NCBI GenBank assembly: GCA_033961575.1
Contig: CM066727.1
Location: forward strand, 1,450,001-1,514,000
From: Aselliscus stoliczkanus
Lineage: Eukaryota > Chordata > Mammalia > Chiroptera > Hipposideridae
Direction: 5' to 3'
DNA: 64,000 bases
Position numbers and translations under genes: made by a program. Of this stretch, positions 9,411 through 21,864 are shown piece after piece. Every line of letters begins with the position of its first letter. The stretch's first letter is position 1. Under the pieces are notes generated by a model, which was not told where the DNA came from, did not search any database, and saw only the letters and a program-made list of their open reading frames with translations.

Positions 9411-11407
9411 CATCCTTGTTTTAAATTGACATCTCTCTTTATACATCCTTGCATGTAATATGATGTTTCCACAAGTATTATAATTCATTATAACAGCAAA
9501 TTTATTGTTCCATTTTCTCTCCTATTTCAATGATTAGTGTCTGACAAAGTTAGCCTTAGCAGACCTCACAGGCCTGGCATCAGTTCTAGAATTTCTGTGT
9601 AAAACAGCAACAAAGAAGACCTCAGAATATGCCCAAGGTCATTGGCAGCATGAGAAGGTTAAAACCATATCAGGATGGAGCTCCATCCAGTAATTTTCTA
9701 AGACCCATTGATTCATCCCAATCTCGTGATGATTTTTCTCTGGTCAGCAAGGGAGTTCCATGTGTGTCTGGGACACTTTTGGAGCCATTGTCGTTATGGA
9801 ATCGAAGATGGCATTTGCCTGCTGCCCAGTGAACAGCAACCTCTGCTCCAGTGACCATGAGCAATTTGGATGCAGCACCATATTTGTAGCGCTCACGTGC
9901 ACTTGACGGCAACAACAAGTCTTTGCATCAGAATTCTCCTTCCCAGAAAGAAGCAAGAGATAATAGTTTAAAGATTTTCTTTAATATTTCACCCTATGTT
10001 TTATCCCCAAGACCTTATAATGTATAATGTATTATAATCTGCGTGAATCAGTGCAAATCATGAACACTGCATATGTCAAATTAGACTTTGAAATTCCCTA
10101 TACTCAATCAACTAAGAGTATTTCTTACTTAAATACTCTTTAAAAAATTCTCTTGGCATAATCAACCTGCTGTTTGGAGAATCTTTTACTATGACAAAAA
10201 ATATATTAAATGTATGGAACAGAGCTCCAAATTTAGCATTATTTGCAGGTGGTCCATTATGAAAGTGCTGTATTCCCCTGATAATGAAAACCTTTTAAAG
10301 ATGAAAAAAATATGGAGTCCTGCACCCACACCATAATTGTATTGTTCAATGAAAATGCTTTTTGAAAAATTGCTGGTATGTAATGTAACCACCTAATTAG
10401 CACTTTACTCTGAACAACTTTCTAATCAGTAAGCACCACATGACATGAACACTTTTCTTGTATACGAAACTTCAAAAAATGGTACTTCCTGAACAAGATT
10501 TTAAATTTACAATTCCCAAGTGAAAAACATGACTTCTTCAAAATTTTTGCTGTGATGTGTAATCTCTCACCTCCCTTTTGTCCTTTGACAACACTTATGT
10601 TCTAAGATATATGGTGGGGACTAGCCTGTGTAAGACCCCAAATGTCAGCACTGGTGAGGAAATCTACAACTAGGAAAGGATCTTAGTAATGATAACTAGC
10701 ATAAAACATCTCTGTGTTTTTAGGGGATTTTTGAAAATTGTATCCCATAAGGTAATTAATACTACAAGAAGGTAAGGAGTCTTATAGGAGTACTACTAAA
10801 TAAAAATTTTGTCTAGTCACAGGCGTCAATCTTAAAATGGTCTTCCTATCTCCCTTACAAATGCCCAGGATTTTGAACACGCTTTGGAGTCTCCCTTGTG
10901 TCTAGTCTCATATGCTGTGTCTATAACTGGTAAGAAAACTCTCAGAAAGACCCAAGGAGAGACAAGCTTTGTGGAATGACAATGGTGTAGCAGAGAGGGA
11001 GGAGTAAGAGAATGGCTTTCTTGGGCAATTACCTCCCCAAGAAAGCTCAATCTGAGTATTTGATGTCTGTTTTCTCTCATTTTGCTTTTGCTTTTGTGAT
11101 GTTCCAGCCTACACCTAAGGACTGAAGTCATCAGGTTTCTGAGAGCATTGTTTCTCCCTGGCTTCTTTTACCAGGAGAACTGGGTGGGGTCAGAACTGAG
11201 TCTGAGTGTCTTCTCTACCTGGGGGCAGTAGGAAGTTTCTTTACTCCCAGCCATCCTTTCCTCATTTCTAAGAAGGGGTAATGCTACCAACCTTGTAGGA
11301 ACTGAGAGGAAGTTGACCTACTAAATAGGAAAGTGCTTTACAAAGATGGCAGAGGTCTGTTAAATCAGCAACTAGAGAGATTGTGAGAGGTTACCCCACT
11401 TGCCATG
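9411..11407. other. unassigned intergenic sequence
   Basis: No gene recognised. Minus-strand open frames at 9670-9956 overlap each other in different frames and have no domain I can name. A decayed processed pseudogene cannot be excluded there. The rest is AT-rich unique-looking sequence. Confidence 0.45.
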
Positions 11408-11423
11408 ATGGATAGGCAGAAAG

Positions 11424-11480
11424 GTAGATGATAGATAGATGATAGGTAGGTAGATAGGTAGGTAGATAGATAAAGTGATA
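11424..11480 (+). repeat. imperfect (GATA)/(GTAG) microsatellite
   Basis: A run of GATA and GGTA tetranucleotides with interruptions (GATAGATAGATGATAGGTAG). An ordinary decayed microsatellite. Confidence 0.9.
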
Positions 11481-11764
11481 GAGATAGAGATAAATGGAAA
11501 TAGTATAGATATATATCCAAAACTCCCAGGCACCTGGGTCAGAGTTTAGACTATTTTACGACAGCTAGAATAACATTGTAAAGTTAGTCCTCTCCCTCCT
11601 ACAACTAAGGCAGCACGAACATGCATATTGAAATCAGAACGTGTTACTGCCAGATCCATAAGAAGGGCTCAACTTGAAAGGAGCCAACAAACCAAAACAA
11701 AGTTTTCAATATTGGAGAAAGCATTGAAATATTGGAAACTACTAGAAAGTACTGGAAAAATGTG

Positions 11765-12365
11765 GAGTGACTGGCACTCACGTGCATTGCTGGTGAGAGG
11801 ACAGCCTGGTATGCTGGACAATGAACTGTTAATCAGAAAGCACTGAGCTGAAAGGAGGCCTGACCCATGGCCATCGGTTATACTCCTGCTTGTGTACTTG
11901 AGAGAAGTGACATCTCCCAAACACGCGTACAGGAAGCTTTGCAGAGCTTTATTCGTAGCACACAACACAACAGCAATAAAACTCCCCATCAAAAGGAGAA
12001 TACATAATTAACTTTCGGTTTATCCATATACAATGGAATGCTGATACACAAAACAATTCTGAGATGTCACATTGATCAAAATATCATACAGTATGAATGA
12101 GAATATATTATATGATATCGTTTTTATAAAGAAGAGAAACACACAAAGCCAATTAATTGATTGCTAGGGGTAAATAGTAATTACATCTCCTGGAGTCAGG
12201 ATGTTATTGACTGAGCAATGTGGACAGTGCTGACAATATTGTATTAGGAGCAGCTTTCACAGGTATATCCATGTGCAAAGCTCCATCAGGCTGCACACTT
12301 ACGATAAGTGTCCCTTACACATTTTACTGTATACCATTCCTCAGTTAAAAATATTAAAGAAAGAA
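11765..12365 (+). mobile_element. L1M-type LINE-1 3'UTR fragment (sense)
   Basis: Follows the order of an old mammalian L1 3'UTR. 'cgtgcattgctggtgagag' comes first, then an 'agagctttattcgtagcac' stretch, then CCATATACAATGGAATGCTG, a 'ttgctaggggtaaatag' stretch and a terminal 'acacattttactgtatacc'. These parallel the 'cattgctggtgggag', 'tatccatacaatggaatatt' and 'gttgccaggggctggg' parts of L1M elements. It is strongly diverged, so it is an ancient copy without coding potential. Confidence 0.72.
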
Positions 12366-14764
12366 GTCTCCATCCTTTCATCTGGTGAGGTGTTCAGTGA
12401 CATACTGCCTTCACCCCAATTCTGTTGTCCCTGCACCATTATTGGGTCCCCTTGTGTTCCCCCAGTACCTTTCAGATAACCACGTTGGAGATGTCTCGCC
12501 CTCACATGGGCTTTGGCTTCCAGGGTGTTTGGAATGGTTAGGTGCTAGATATAGCCCGTCATTGTTTTTTCTCTCTAGTTCTAATTCCTGGTCTGCACAG
12601 AAGCATAGCCTCTGGCCTGTGTCTCAGCTCTGCCCCTATTTCCTTGTTTTGAGTCCACATCATTTGAGGCTGAATGCCTCTTGGGTCTGAGTTTCGTCTG
12701 CCAGCTTCCTGAGTCTGTGAGCCTGAATCTTTGGGGTTCTGACTGCTGTCACCCACCTGAGTGGTTAGAGATCTGGGTGCTAAGTCTCCTTGACTATAAA
12801 CACCCAGTCACCTGGCACTATTAGCCAACTCCTATACTGAGTTCTGAATCCTTCCTGATTTACTTAAAAATTTCTACTCACCTCTGGCTAATTCTTCCAT
12901 TTCTGATTCCATATTTCTGAGGACAGTTGAGATGTCATGCCTGAATTAGCTGAAGCTCTGATAGTTATTCTGTCATACAACATGCATTTATGGAGCACCT
13001 AATAAGATAAAACAGAATATGAAAAAATAAAATAAAACACGTTTCCTATCCTGTGATCTTGACAGAGGATAGTCAAATCACATTCCTCAAAACTATTATT
13101 TAAATAGAGATAAAGCATGTATGAAGCTTCTAATTATATGTTATTCTTTCTCCAATAAGAGTATCATAGAAAACGATACTGTTCCCAACTTTAATACTGC
13201 AAAATGGACCATAATAGTCAGGATCCTAAAATAGTAATTTGTACCATTTTCATCTTTAGATTCCATTATTATCAACCTCATTTATTTCCATGCAGTGTTT
13301 TAGCTGGTCAGATGAATGTTGAAACTTGACCTTTGAAATTTACTGTGCTACTCATAAACTTTGTATGAACAAAACACAGTGTGTTACTTTCCAGCTTTAA
13401 AGTTGAGGGAGGAACAAAAAAAATACATGAAATGACATAGAATAAGCTTGTTTGAAAGATCCTCCTGTTTGCTGTGATCCACAATTTTGCAGAATTTTGG
13501 AATAAGCATCAAGCCCCGTTGAGTAAGAGATGCGATCCTAACTGAGGAGAGAGGGTGCAGACACAAAGGGCATCAGCAGTGCCGTGCACACCAACCACAT
13601 GAGTGGCACACATATTTAGGACTACAAGTTGAGTTCTTGTGGAAATGAGCACGGCTGGTGATGTCGGGAAAGGCTTCAAGGAGATGGTACTTGTGTCCGT
13701 GATTTCAGGTGTGGAGCTTATGCACTTTCATGATCACAGGGGTTGTGATCGGAATAGTGGTTTTTGCAAACAAAGAGCACAGTTTTGTTGGAAAACTGGA
13801 AGTCAGTAGGAACAGAGAAGAAAAGACATTTGGAGAGCCAGGGTGAAAGTCGGGCCTGGAGACAGTTGAAAACCACAGAATAAGGTTCTCGTCTAGCAAA
13901 TGGAGAGTCATCCAATTTATTTAGCAAGAGGTCAACATTATGAAAATATTATTGTGTTAGGGATACTCTCCTGACTTTGGTAAATATTAAATATACATCC
14001 AAGAGAAATTATACTGGAAAGGGAGTGGCTATGAACTGGCTGTCTTCACATTATGCAGTGGGGGCGGGGCAGGAGGAAAGAATGACTGCTTGAACCAGAG
14101 ACTACAGGGAATGCAGGTAAATAGAGTGCAGGCCAGGTGATAAATGGAATCCTGTTCCGAGTTTCTGTCTCAGTGGCATTTCCCTGATCCGCGTCACCTG
14201 ATTGAAATGGATGCACAAGCACCAGCGTCTGAAGCAGGGAGGACTTGTGCCTTCAGTAAGGGATGAATTGTTGCCCCTCACAGCCCGTTTCCTAGTTGGC
14301 TCTCTGCATCTTACAGGCAGCACACCTTGCAGATGACACTTCTGCCCTGACTTTTCCTCAGGTCACTGGGGAGGCTGACGTCTTTGAATGGGACTCAGCG
14401 AGAGCCTCTCTACCGCAGGTCCAGGTTCCGACGGCAGATGCCCCAGCTGGTCCCTATAAAGTTCACCAGACCCAGTATTTCTAAAGGTGTCGAGGTACCT
14501 GGGGACCCTGTGTGCTAGCTCTGGCAAACGCCCCAGAGGAAACAGGCATGCACCCTCCGAGTTCTGAAACATAGCCCTGATGTGTGAGGGGCCCACAGAG
14601 CCGGAGCAGCTGGGACTGACTCTGCACACAGCTGCTCCCCACGGATGAGGCGTGGCCAGGCGCACAGTTTTAATGAGGAGGGCCGAGCAGTGTCCTGTTT
14701 GAGATGCTACCTTAGGGGGATCAGGAGTGCTAATTAGTCACATGAACAGGTGTTCAGAATCCTG
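12366..14764. other. unassigned intergenic sequence
   Basis: No gene or clear repeat. About 13640-13900 ('gggaaaggcttcaaggagatgg') loosely resembles an ancient dispersed mammalian repeat that I cannot name. 14300-14660 has GC-richer overlapping open frames on both strands without recognisable domains. Confidence 0.45.
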
Positions 14765-15215
14765 TGACATCTTTTTTCTGTTTTTATTAGTTTCAGGTGA
14801 ACAAAACAATGTAATAGACGTCTACACCCTCACAAAGCGATAACCCCCTCCCCTAATCTACTACCCCTCTGACATCATATATAGCTCTTATATAGTTTCA
14901 TGGACTCTATTCCCTATGTTGTACTCAGCATCCTGTGACTCTTTCTATATATATTAAATTATAGTTGACATTCAGTATTATTCAACGTCAGCTTCAGGTG
15001 TACACTGCAGTGGTCAGGCATCTGCACCGTCCAGGAAGTGGGCTCCCCCATCCAGGAAGTGGGCTCCCCCGTCCAGGAAGTGGTCTCCCTAATAAGTCCA
15101 GCAGCCTTCTGGCACCTTATATAATCTTTATAACATTATTGATTATATTCCCCAAATATATTTCATCTTGCTCTGTCGTTCTGATGCCTCGCTCAGCTCA
15201 CACCTAAAACTTCAT
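14765..15215 (-). mobile_element. L1 3' end fragment (antisense)
   Basis: The same 3'UTR phrases as at 2850-3190: 'attagtttcaggtgaacaaa', 'acaaagcgataaccccctcc', 'ctacccctctgacatcatat', 'atagttgacattcagtatta' and 'gcttcaggtgtacac'. A 5'-truncated minus-strand LINE-1. It contains a three-copy 21-bp duplication at 15030-15092. Confidence 0.82.
15030..15092 (+). repeat. 21-bp unit repeated three times
   Basis: Units at 15030-15050, 15051-15071 and 15072-15092, each TCCAGGAAGTGGGCTCCCCC plus one base, with one substitution in the last (GGTCTCCCTA). A local expansion of the L1 3'UTR phrase 'aagtggtctccctaa'. Confidence 0.92.
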
Positions 15216-15227
15216 GGAGGTTCATTC

Positions 15228-15580
15228 TTAGTGACTGAATATTTGTGCTCCCCCTGGAATTCAGGTGGTGAAACCCGGAGCCCCAATGCAATGGCATTAG
15301 GAGGTGGGGCCTTTGGGAGGTGAGTAGTTTGATGAGGTCCTCACGGTGGAGCCCACGATGGGATTGGTGTCCTTATGAGAAGAGGAAGCGACCAGAATGC
15401 TCCCTCCACAATGTGAAGACGTAGCAGGAAGGTGGCCTCACCGAAACCGGACAGACCATGCTGGCACCCTGGGCTTGAACTTCCCAGCCTCCAGGACGAG
15501 AATTGTGAGACAAGAGTTTCTGGGAAGTCACCCAGCCAGTGCTCTTCTGTTCTAACATCCCTAGCAAGCCATCCGCCTAT
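15228..15580 (+). mobile_element. MLT1-type MaLR LTR (sense)
   Basis: Recognisable LTR order: 'tgactgaatatttgtgctcc', GGCATTAGGAGGTGGGGCCT, TTGGGAGGTGAGTAG, 'ggtggagcccacgatgggat', 'aacttcccagcctccaggac' and 'gaattgtgagacaa'. These are landmarks of MLT1/MST solitary LTRs of the ancient ERVL-MaLR group. There is no internal retroviral sequence. It is diverged and non-functional. Confidence 0.82.
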
Positions 15581-16328
15581 GACCAGGTGACAGAGAAAAT
15601 AATAAGACTGGGAACAATGATAGTTTGGCAAAAAAAGGACTGATGTCAAACTTAGTCCCACTTCGGACTGGGCTCAAATGGCGAAAAGGATTTCTTCCAA
15701 CCTACTGACATGTGAAAGAACACTGGGCTTTCTTCTTCCCATGGGAAGGCATAGCCAGGACAGTCAGTGAGCCTCAGATGCCAGAGTGGGTCAGGAATCT
15801 GGGGACACAAGGTGGGGGAGATCAGAGATAACATGCTGAGGAAGAGGCAGGTGTGGGAGCCTGTGGGCATGCGCCCACAACGTGGAAGACTTTGGATCTT
15901 GGACTCAAGTCCACAATGGCACACACCACGAGGAGAAGGGCTGACAGCTCATTAACAGGAAGACAACACAGTGAAAATTGGTGAACATATTTGACCATGT
16001 GTGTTACAGCTGAGATTTCAGAATCACCCATTAGCACCTGAAGAGACAGGCAGCATCGTTATAGATTGGTCCTGATCATTAGCGATGAGACGATGTCAAT
16101 TGAAGCTGAAATGGCAAATCTGCCTGCTCATTAGGATGGCTACCAGTGAAAAACACTGAGAGGACCAGGTGTTGGCAACTAAATGTTTGAGACGCCTCAG
16201 AGTCTGGAAATAAGACATCACGGGCAAGTCCTATAGGCTCCTCATCTTCTCACGACAGATGCTGTGTTAACTCTTCCAGTTCCTCAGAGAAGTGAGGGAA
16301 GCATCGTTATGCTGGAGGAAGGCTGCCT
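15581..16328. other. unassigned intergenic sequence
   Basis: No gene or repeat recognised. Overlapping short open frames near 15650-16037 on both strands have no known domain. Confidence 0.45.
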
Positions 16329-16512
16329 GGGGAATCTGCACGGCTGTCCGCATATAGATCGCCATGGGGAATCTGCACGGCTGTCCGCATATAGATCGCC
16401 ATGGGGAATCTGCACGGCTGTCCGCATATAGATCGCCATGGGGAATCTGCACGGCTGTCCGCATATAGATCGCCATGGGGAATCTGCATGGCTGTCCGCA
16501 TATAGATCGCCA
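16329..16512 (+). repeat. 37-bp minisatellite, five copies
   Basis: Units at 16329, 16366, 16403, 16440 and 16477. Each starts GGGGAATCTGCACGGCTGTC and ends CATATAGATCGCCAT. Copies one to four look identical. Copy five has CATGG for CACGG and diverges at its last base. Because 37 is not a multiple of three, the same array is open in three minus-strand frames, which yields repetitive peptides (SICGQPCRFPMAIYMRTAV) without biological meaning. The near identity suggests a recent, probably polymorphic VNTR. Confidence 0.97.
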
Positions 16513-18039
16513 AGCATGGCGGGGAGCGGGCGGGGACGGAGCTGGCACTCAGCTCCAACCATTAATGTAGAGAAGCGTTGGCTGACAAACCCCTTTGACT
16601 TGGGTTATTTTTGTATTTTGTCTAAAACTTTCTCTAAATCTCTTGAGTACAAAAAAATACAAGCATTCAGCCTTAAATGAATTAACTTGGAACCATTAAA
16701 CATCAACTTAAACCTACATTACCGGTTTCAGCTGTTATCTGATACGTTTTCTTCCTAATCAAATGAGGCAGGCTGCTTGCTTAGCCTTGGCTTCAGCAGT
16801 GGACGTCGTATCTAGGACTTCCTTCCAAAATGTTCATGGGAGACAATCCACTACCTAATATTCATGTGGGCACTTACATTGTATTTCACTTTTCTTGTGA
16901 GTTTTTTGCTTACAACTACCTGTTTACTAAAATGTGTTCTAAATGAGTCTGTAGGACTGTTCCTGAGGTATCAGATGGAGCAGTTCTGGGGGGCATTCTA
17001 ATAGAACTGTGCCCACTTGTTTATGAGCGAGTGCTTTTCCTGGACAGACAGGGCATTGTGGATGCTCCGCTTGTCACCACAGCACAGCGTGAGATTGTGT
17101 GCCATTGTTCTGTCTTTTCCATGGCAGCCCATCCCCCCCCAAACTGAGGCCCTTCAGGAACCAGCATTCTGAACTGCCGCTTTTACTTAGTTTTAACAGA
17201 GTGAGCTCTTTACAATACTTCCGGAAGGATAGTTCATCAGGGTTCTGTTTATTTGCTTTGAATACACTTTCATTATTAAAATTCCAGGAGGAAAGAAGTA
17301 CATGGAACATAAGCGAAACGGTCTTAACCACCTAAGAACCCTGTTAAGGGCGATTGCGGTTCTTTCCAAGCAAAATCTTAGTTATTTTCCATGTGCTTTC
17401 TACCTAAAATTTACAGTGCTACAACCTTTGAGATGCTCCTGACCATTGTATTAATTTGATTTTACAAGTTGTTACTTATCTATGCTTAAAACTGCAAATG
17501 TTATTTCACACATTTTCCTCTTGAATCACGATATTTTGAAAGATTTAAATTGACTAAAGGGATAACCAGGCACAAGTGGTTGACACATTTCTTCTTGGCC
17601 ATGGGCTTTCCTTCTTTAAAATGAGGGTGGTGCAAATGTATGCCTTGTACGATTGCTGGGAAGGACCAAGGAAATAATAGATTTGAACACTTATTGTTAT
17701 ATATAAATATTCATAAAAATGCATGTAATTTTCATGGATAAACTGGGGAATTCCCATTTAGGAATGAGTTGAGTGGCATGGATGTGCTAATGATTGTAAG
17801 ACAGTCTATTGTTCAACAAGGTTGTCAAGTAACCAAACCATAATCCACAATCTCCTCAGAGATGTTGATTATTTATGCCAGAGTCAGAAAGAGGCTAGTA
17901 ATTCATCAAAGGGAAATGAAATAAAAAGTATAGAAATTAACACCAACTCAATTCAAAGGGGAGAGTGTCATCTTCCATCTGAGTCACGCAGTGGCAATGA
18001 CTCTGGCAGAAAAAGAGTTACGTCGTCTACCTCTGAACT
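16513..18039. other. unassigned intergenic sequence
   Basis: AT-rich sequence without recognised gene, RNA or repeat. The open frames are short and lack domains. Confidence 0.5.
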
Positions 18040-18375
18040 TTTTTTTTTAATTAAAATTTATTGAGGTGACAATGGTTAGTAAAGTTACATAGGTTTCAAG
18101 TGTACAATTCTGTAATACATCATCTACATATCACACTGTGTGCTCACCACTCAGAGTCAGTTCTCCCTCCATCTCCATATATTTGATCCCCTTTACCCTC
18201 ATCTACCACCCCCCTTACCCTCTGGTAACCACTAAATTGTTGTCTGTGTCTATGAGTTTTTGTTTCTTTATTTATCTTGTTCCTTTGTTGCTTTCAGTTT
18301 CATATCCCACATATCGGTGAAATGGTATGGTTCTCAACTTCTGTCTGACTTATTTTGTGAAATAAGTCACCTCTT
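18040..18375 (-). mobile_element. L1 3' end fragment (antisense), second type
   Basis: Starts with a T-rich tract followed by 'attgaggtgacaatggttag', 'gtttcaagtgtacaattctg', 'tgtgtgctcaccactcagag', 'accactaaattgttgtctgt' and 'catatcggtgaaatggtatg'. This is an L1 3'UTR type found in bats and some other laurasiatherians. A related copy is at 60305-60715. 5'-truncated and non-coding. Confidence 0.8.
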
Positions 18376-18829
18376 AACTTTTGAGTAAATGCTTAAAAGC
18401 TTTCTGATTAAGTGTCTTCATCCCTCTAATCTCCCTGGTTTAGGCTGTCCTGTCAGTAATATGCAGACTGCATCTTACAAAAGGTTATCAGTTCCTGGTT
18501 GCTTTACTTCCTAAATAAATGTATTCCTGTAAGTAACTCTGAAATTCTTCTCTGAATCACGTGAACATTATATGAGCACACAACCTAGGGCTTGAAAACA
18601 TTTTTCTTTCCTGCATCTATTAACGGGTCCATTCAAACTAACCTCTTCTGACAAACCAGAATTCAAATTTCTGTCTCAATGATCTCGCAATGTACTTAAA
18701 TGTCATGAAAATATCAGGTTTCCAGCATACCCACTACCTCTGCTTGAGAAATCTTCTCTCCTGAGTCACCTCTATGATCATCCAACTCATATTGGGATTC
18801 AGAAAACAGGACATTTTCAACCAAGTGTT
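18376..18829. other. unassigned intergenic sequence
   Basis: Nothing recognised between the L1 fragment and the SINE. Confidence 0.5.
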
Positions 18830-18840
18830 ATCAGGATTTT

Positions 18841-19273
18841 TTTTTTTTTTTTTTTTTTTTAAAGATTTTATTGGGGAATTGGTGGAGGGGAGAAGCGTTG
18901 GGGAATCGGGGAAGGGGAACAGACAAGTTGCCGTCTTCTTGTTCTTCAGTCTAGTTGCGGAGGATGTTGCTTCACTGTTGGTATCGTCATTGCGCTCTTC
19001 CCGGATGAGGCAGATCGGTCGCTGGCCTCTGGATGGTCGCTCACTGAGGCTATTGGCAGCTCACGCTGGCTGCGGGCCACTCACTGTAGCCTATGGCAGC
19101 CCACTGCAGCAGGGGCTGCAGCCCACACCATCACCGGGGCTCGCACAGCCCAGCTCCAGGTGGCGCTGTTGTTAGCTGTAGAGGGCAGTGTCACTGGCCC
19201 TCATGTGGGATCCGAACCGGGGCCGCTGGCATCCCAAAACCAGCGCTTAACCAATGCGCCACTCGGCCGGCCC
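18841..19273 (-). mobile_element. tRNA-derived SINE, long form, antisense
   Basis: On the minus strand: a tRNA-like head (GGGCCGGCCGAGTGGCGCAT, B box GGTTCGGATCC at plus positions 19208-19218), then 'gagggccagtgacactgccc'. A body of about 300 bp absent from the short copies follows, then AATAAA (18867-18872), TCTTT (18861-18865) and an A-tail of about 20. The target-site duplication ATCAGGATTTTTTTT starts at 18830 and recurs at 19274. An AATAAA signal plus a TCTTT pol III terminator at the tail marks the 'T+' class of mammalian SINEs. The body is of unknown origin to me. The open frame across it is not a gene. Confidence 0.9.
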
Positions 19274-19289
19274 ATCAGGATTTTTTTTT

Positions 19290-21815
19290 AGGAAACAAAA
19301 CAAATGCTATATATACACGTAGCTCATCTGTGGGTAATTAAAAATAGTCATGTTACCCCCAAATTCTTAATGCAAACTTTGTGGAACCCATGTCCCCGTT
19401 ATTTGCTCACACCCAGTAGCCATCAGGGAACAAGGACATGTAGCACCTTGAAAAGGTCAAGTTTGTAGCAGTGTCCCCATGTCCTCTCTGTGTCCTTCCC
19501 CGCCCACCTCTGTCCTGTGATTTCACGAAGTGAGGGTGGCAGCACTGCTCGAGTATCGGGCCCGGACCAGGGCAGAGATGCCCCCCTGTTCTCCCCTTCC
19601 TTAAATGACCGCCGCCTGGTGTGAAATATTTATGCCAAGCAGTGAGGCCGGCCTGGGACAAGGCATAACCTCGCAGCACTGGGGCCACGGATGACATATT
19701 TACGTCAATAGCTGTGGCACCATGGATTTTACCATGAACATTTGTGCTTCTGCTAGAACGAAGCCTGTCTCTCTCCACCAGACCCTCTGCTTCAGGCGTT
19801 TCTCCTCCAGTTCGCCGCAGCCGAGCATTCTAGCACGTTCCATCGCTGGGCTGAGCTGTGAGAGTTATGAGTTGTCCCTGCCTCCCTTTGTGCACCTAAT
19901 TGAAATGTGGAATCGCTAAGAGGGGACCCGGGCAAATTCTCGGCAACTAGAGGGTAAGAAACGAAGCCCATCTGGTGTTAATAAATGTCACCATTTTCTG
20001 CCTTTTTGGAACCCTTATGCCCTGCAGCATTATTTGAAAAAATGGGTAATTTACTGAAACCTAGAACTCTGTTTAATCACCCAGGCTCCTCAGAGGAGAA
20101 GCCTCTCTCTTGGAATAAAAACATAACTTGTAGTAAAGGAAAAGGACTTTCCAGGCTTCATTTTTTCTTCTTTTAATCAGTAGTATTACATCTGCTTACT
20201 GAGTTTTAACACGCAGGTGCTGACATCAGGGTGCCCATCTGTAAACACTGTCGGTGGCTGGCGTTCTGCATCATGTGACTCTGCATGGAGCTGGCACCCA
20301 CGTCGCCTCTGCTGGGATGGCAGTGACTGTGTGTCGGTGACGCTCATCTTCGGTGTGGCTCTTGGTTCAGGGGAATCAACAGTAACGAAACCTAAGATTC
20401 TGGTTCAGAGGGCCCACTCTCATATCACCCTTACAAACCTACACATCCCACCATCTACAGCCAAATCATGGCTGCACTATTTCAGTAAGGACCTATTGAG
20501 AACCTGCCATTGTCTACTTACTGGGGAAATAAGACTGAGGAGAAAAGCAGTGCCTGTCATCCTGGGGACAATATCCTGTGAAGTATTGTTGCCCGACCAG
20601 AGAGGGAAAGGTAGAAGCAGTAGCACAATGTCTTTAATTGAGCAGATTTTGTTTCACATAAAAAGAACACTATAGCATCTTTACACTTGTCATTTCACTT
20701 CTAACAGTGTTTTGGAGAACAGGCTACAGCCTATGGGCCCCTAGTGGTGAAAACCTTCCTCTGCAGCCGTCACAGGCTCAGAGAGCGGACACTGCGTGAT
20801 GCGATGTCAGGCACTCGCGAGGGACCTGATTTGTGGTTACTCTACCAGTGCACTTTAAGTGTCATACATATATCGTACACTTTCTATTACTGTGTATCTT
20901 TTACAACGTATCCTTCACAAAGTCCACATCTGTCTTTCAATTTCACTGTCATTATCATCTTTTCCTGTTTTGCTTTTTTTTCTTCACATTCAAGCCATCA
21001 CATTTAACGTGAATTGTCTGGACGTAGGCTTCTCTGGCTAGAGAGAATGGAGCCGCTGGGTATCTGTCTGGAGGCTGCTGACCGGAGAGAGAGCAACTTC
21101 TCTATGAAATGTATCGGAAATCCCTTTTAGGGATAAAAGTTTTCAATTTATGCCTTTCAGATAAAATTCAGTTCTTACAAGCAACCAACATTGGATTTTA
21201 GTTTTATCCTGTAAGTTTGTATTTGTAGTGCCAAAAATCAGACACCTAAAAATTGTTTCCTGAGACCATTATTAAGAGCAAATCCACTGAGAAAAAACTA
21301 TTCAGACAGGGAACTTGCGCTGGGACTGATTTCAAGCTGCCAGCTCTGAGCCAAGCTTTTATGAGACCCTTTTCCTCGTTAGAACCACTGTCAACATGGC
21401 TTCAAGGGCATATGCAATTTTTCTGTATTCATGTATTAAAGATGGGTGAGAACAACGCATGTAAGGACGTAAGGATTAGCACAAAGAGAGCAACCACTCA
21501 GATCTCATGCAATGTTTGTGAGCTTGAAGTCTGAACCTATGTTTCCAACTGGAAAAGAGAAAATTGGAGCGTAAATTGGAAAACAACCAAAATTGGGTAT
21601 AAATACAAATCACTTTAGTACATTTTCAAAGAAGGGTGTATGAAAAACCCTACTTTCTGGGGACCATACATTGTCTTTTCTTCATGCCTCTAACCCAACA
21701 ACTGCCTTAGTTAATTTTAGTGTCATTTCTGTGCCAAACTGGCAAATGGAAGAAGGAACTCATTTTATTCAGAGGATTTTGCCTGTGATTTATTGGACGG
21801 TTTAAAAACTAACCC
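19290..21815. other. unassigned intergenic sequence
   Basis: Mostly unique-looking sequence. The open frame near 20217-20675 (152 codons) has no recognisable domain, repeat or clear splice context and is treated as chance. 20470-20580 loosely resembles an old dispersed repeat ('acctattgagaacctgccat', 'ctggggaaataagac'). Confidence 0.4.

Positions 21816-21816
<1 letters not shown>

Positions 21817-21859
<43 letters not shown>
21817..21859 (+). repeat. (TG)n microsatellite
   Basis: About 21 uninterrupted TG dinucleotides, long enough to be polymorphic. Confidence 0.98.

Positions 21860-21864
<5 letters not shown>

Noticed and set aside
9620..9960. Possible processed pseudogene on the minus strand
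   Set aside because: Two overlapping open frames, but I could not match either to a protein family, and there is no A-tail or target-site duplication in view.
16267..16562. Small repetitive proteins on the minus strand
   Set aside because: Three overlapping frames of the same 37-bp repeat, no gene context.
18774..19341. 133-codon open frame with a poly-phenylalanine run
   Set aside because: It reads through the antisense SINE and its T-tail.
20217..20675. 152-codon open frame
   Set aside because: No recognisable domain, no splice or promoter context, length compatible with chance in 64 kb.
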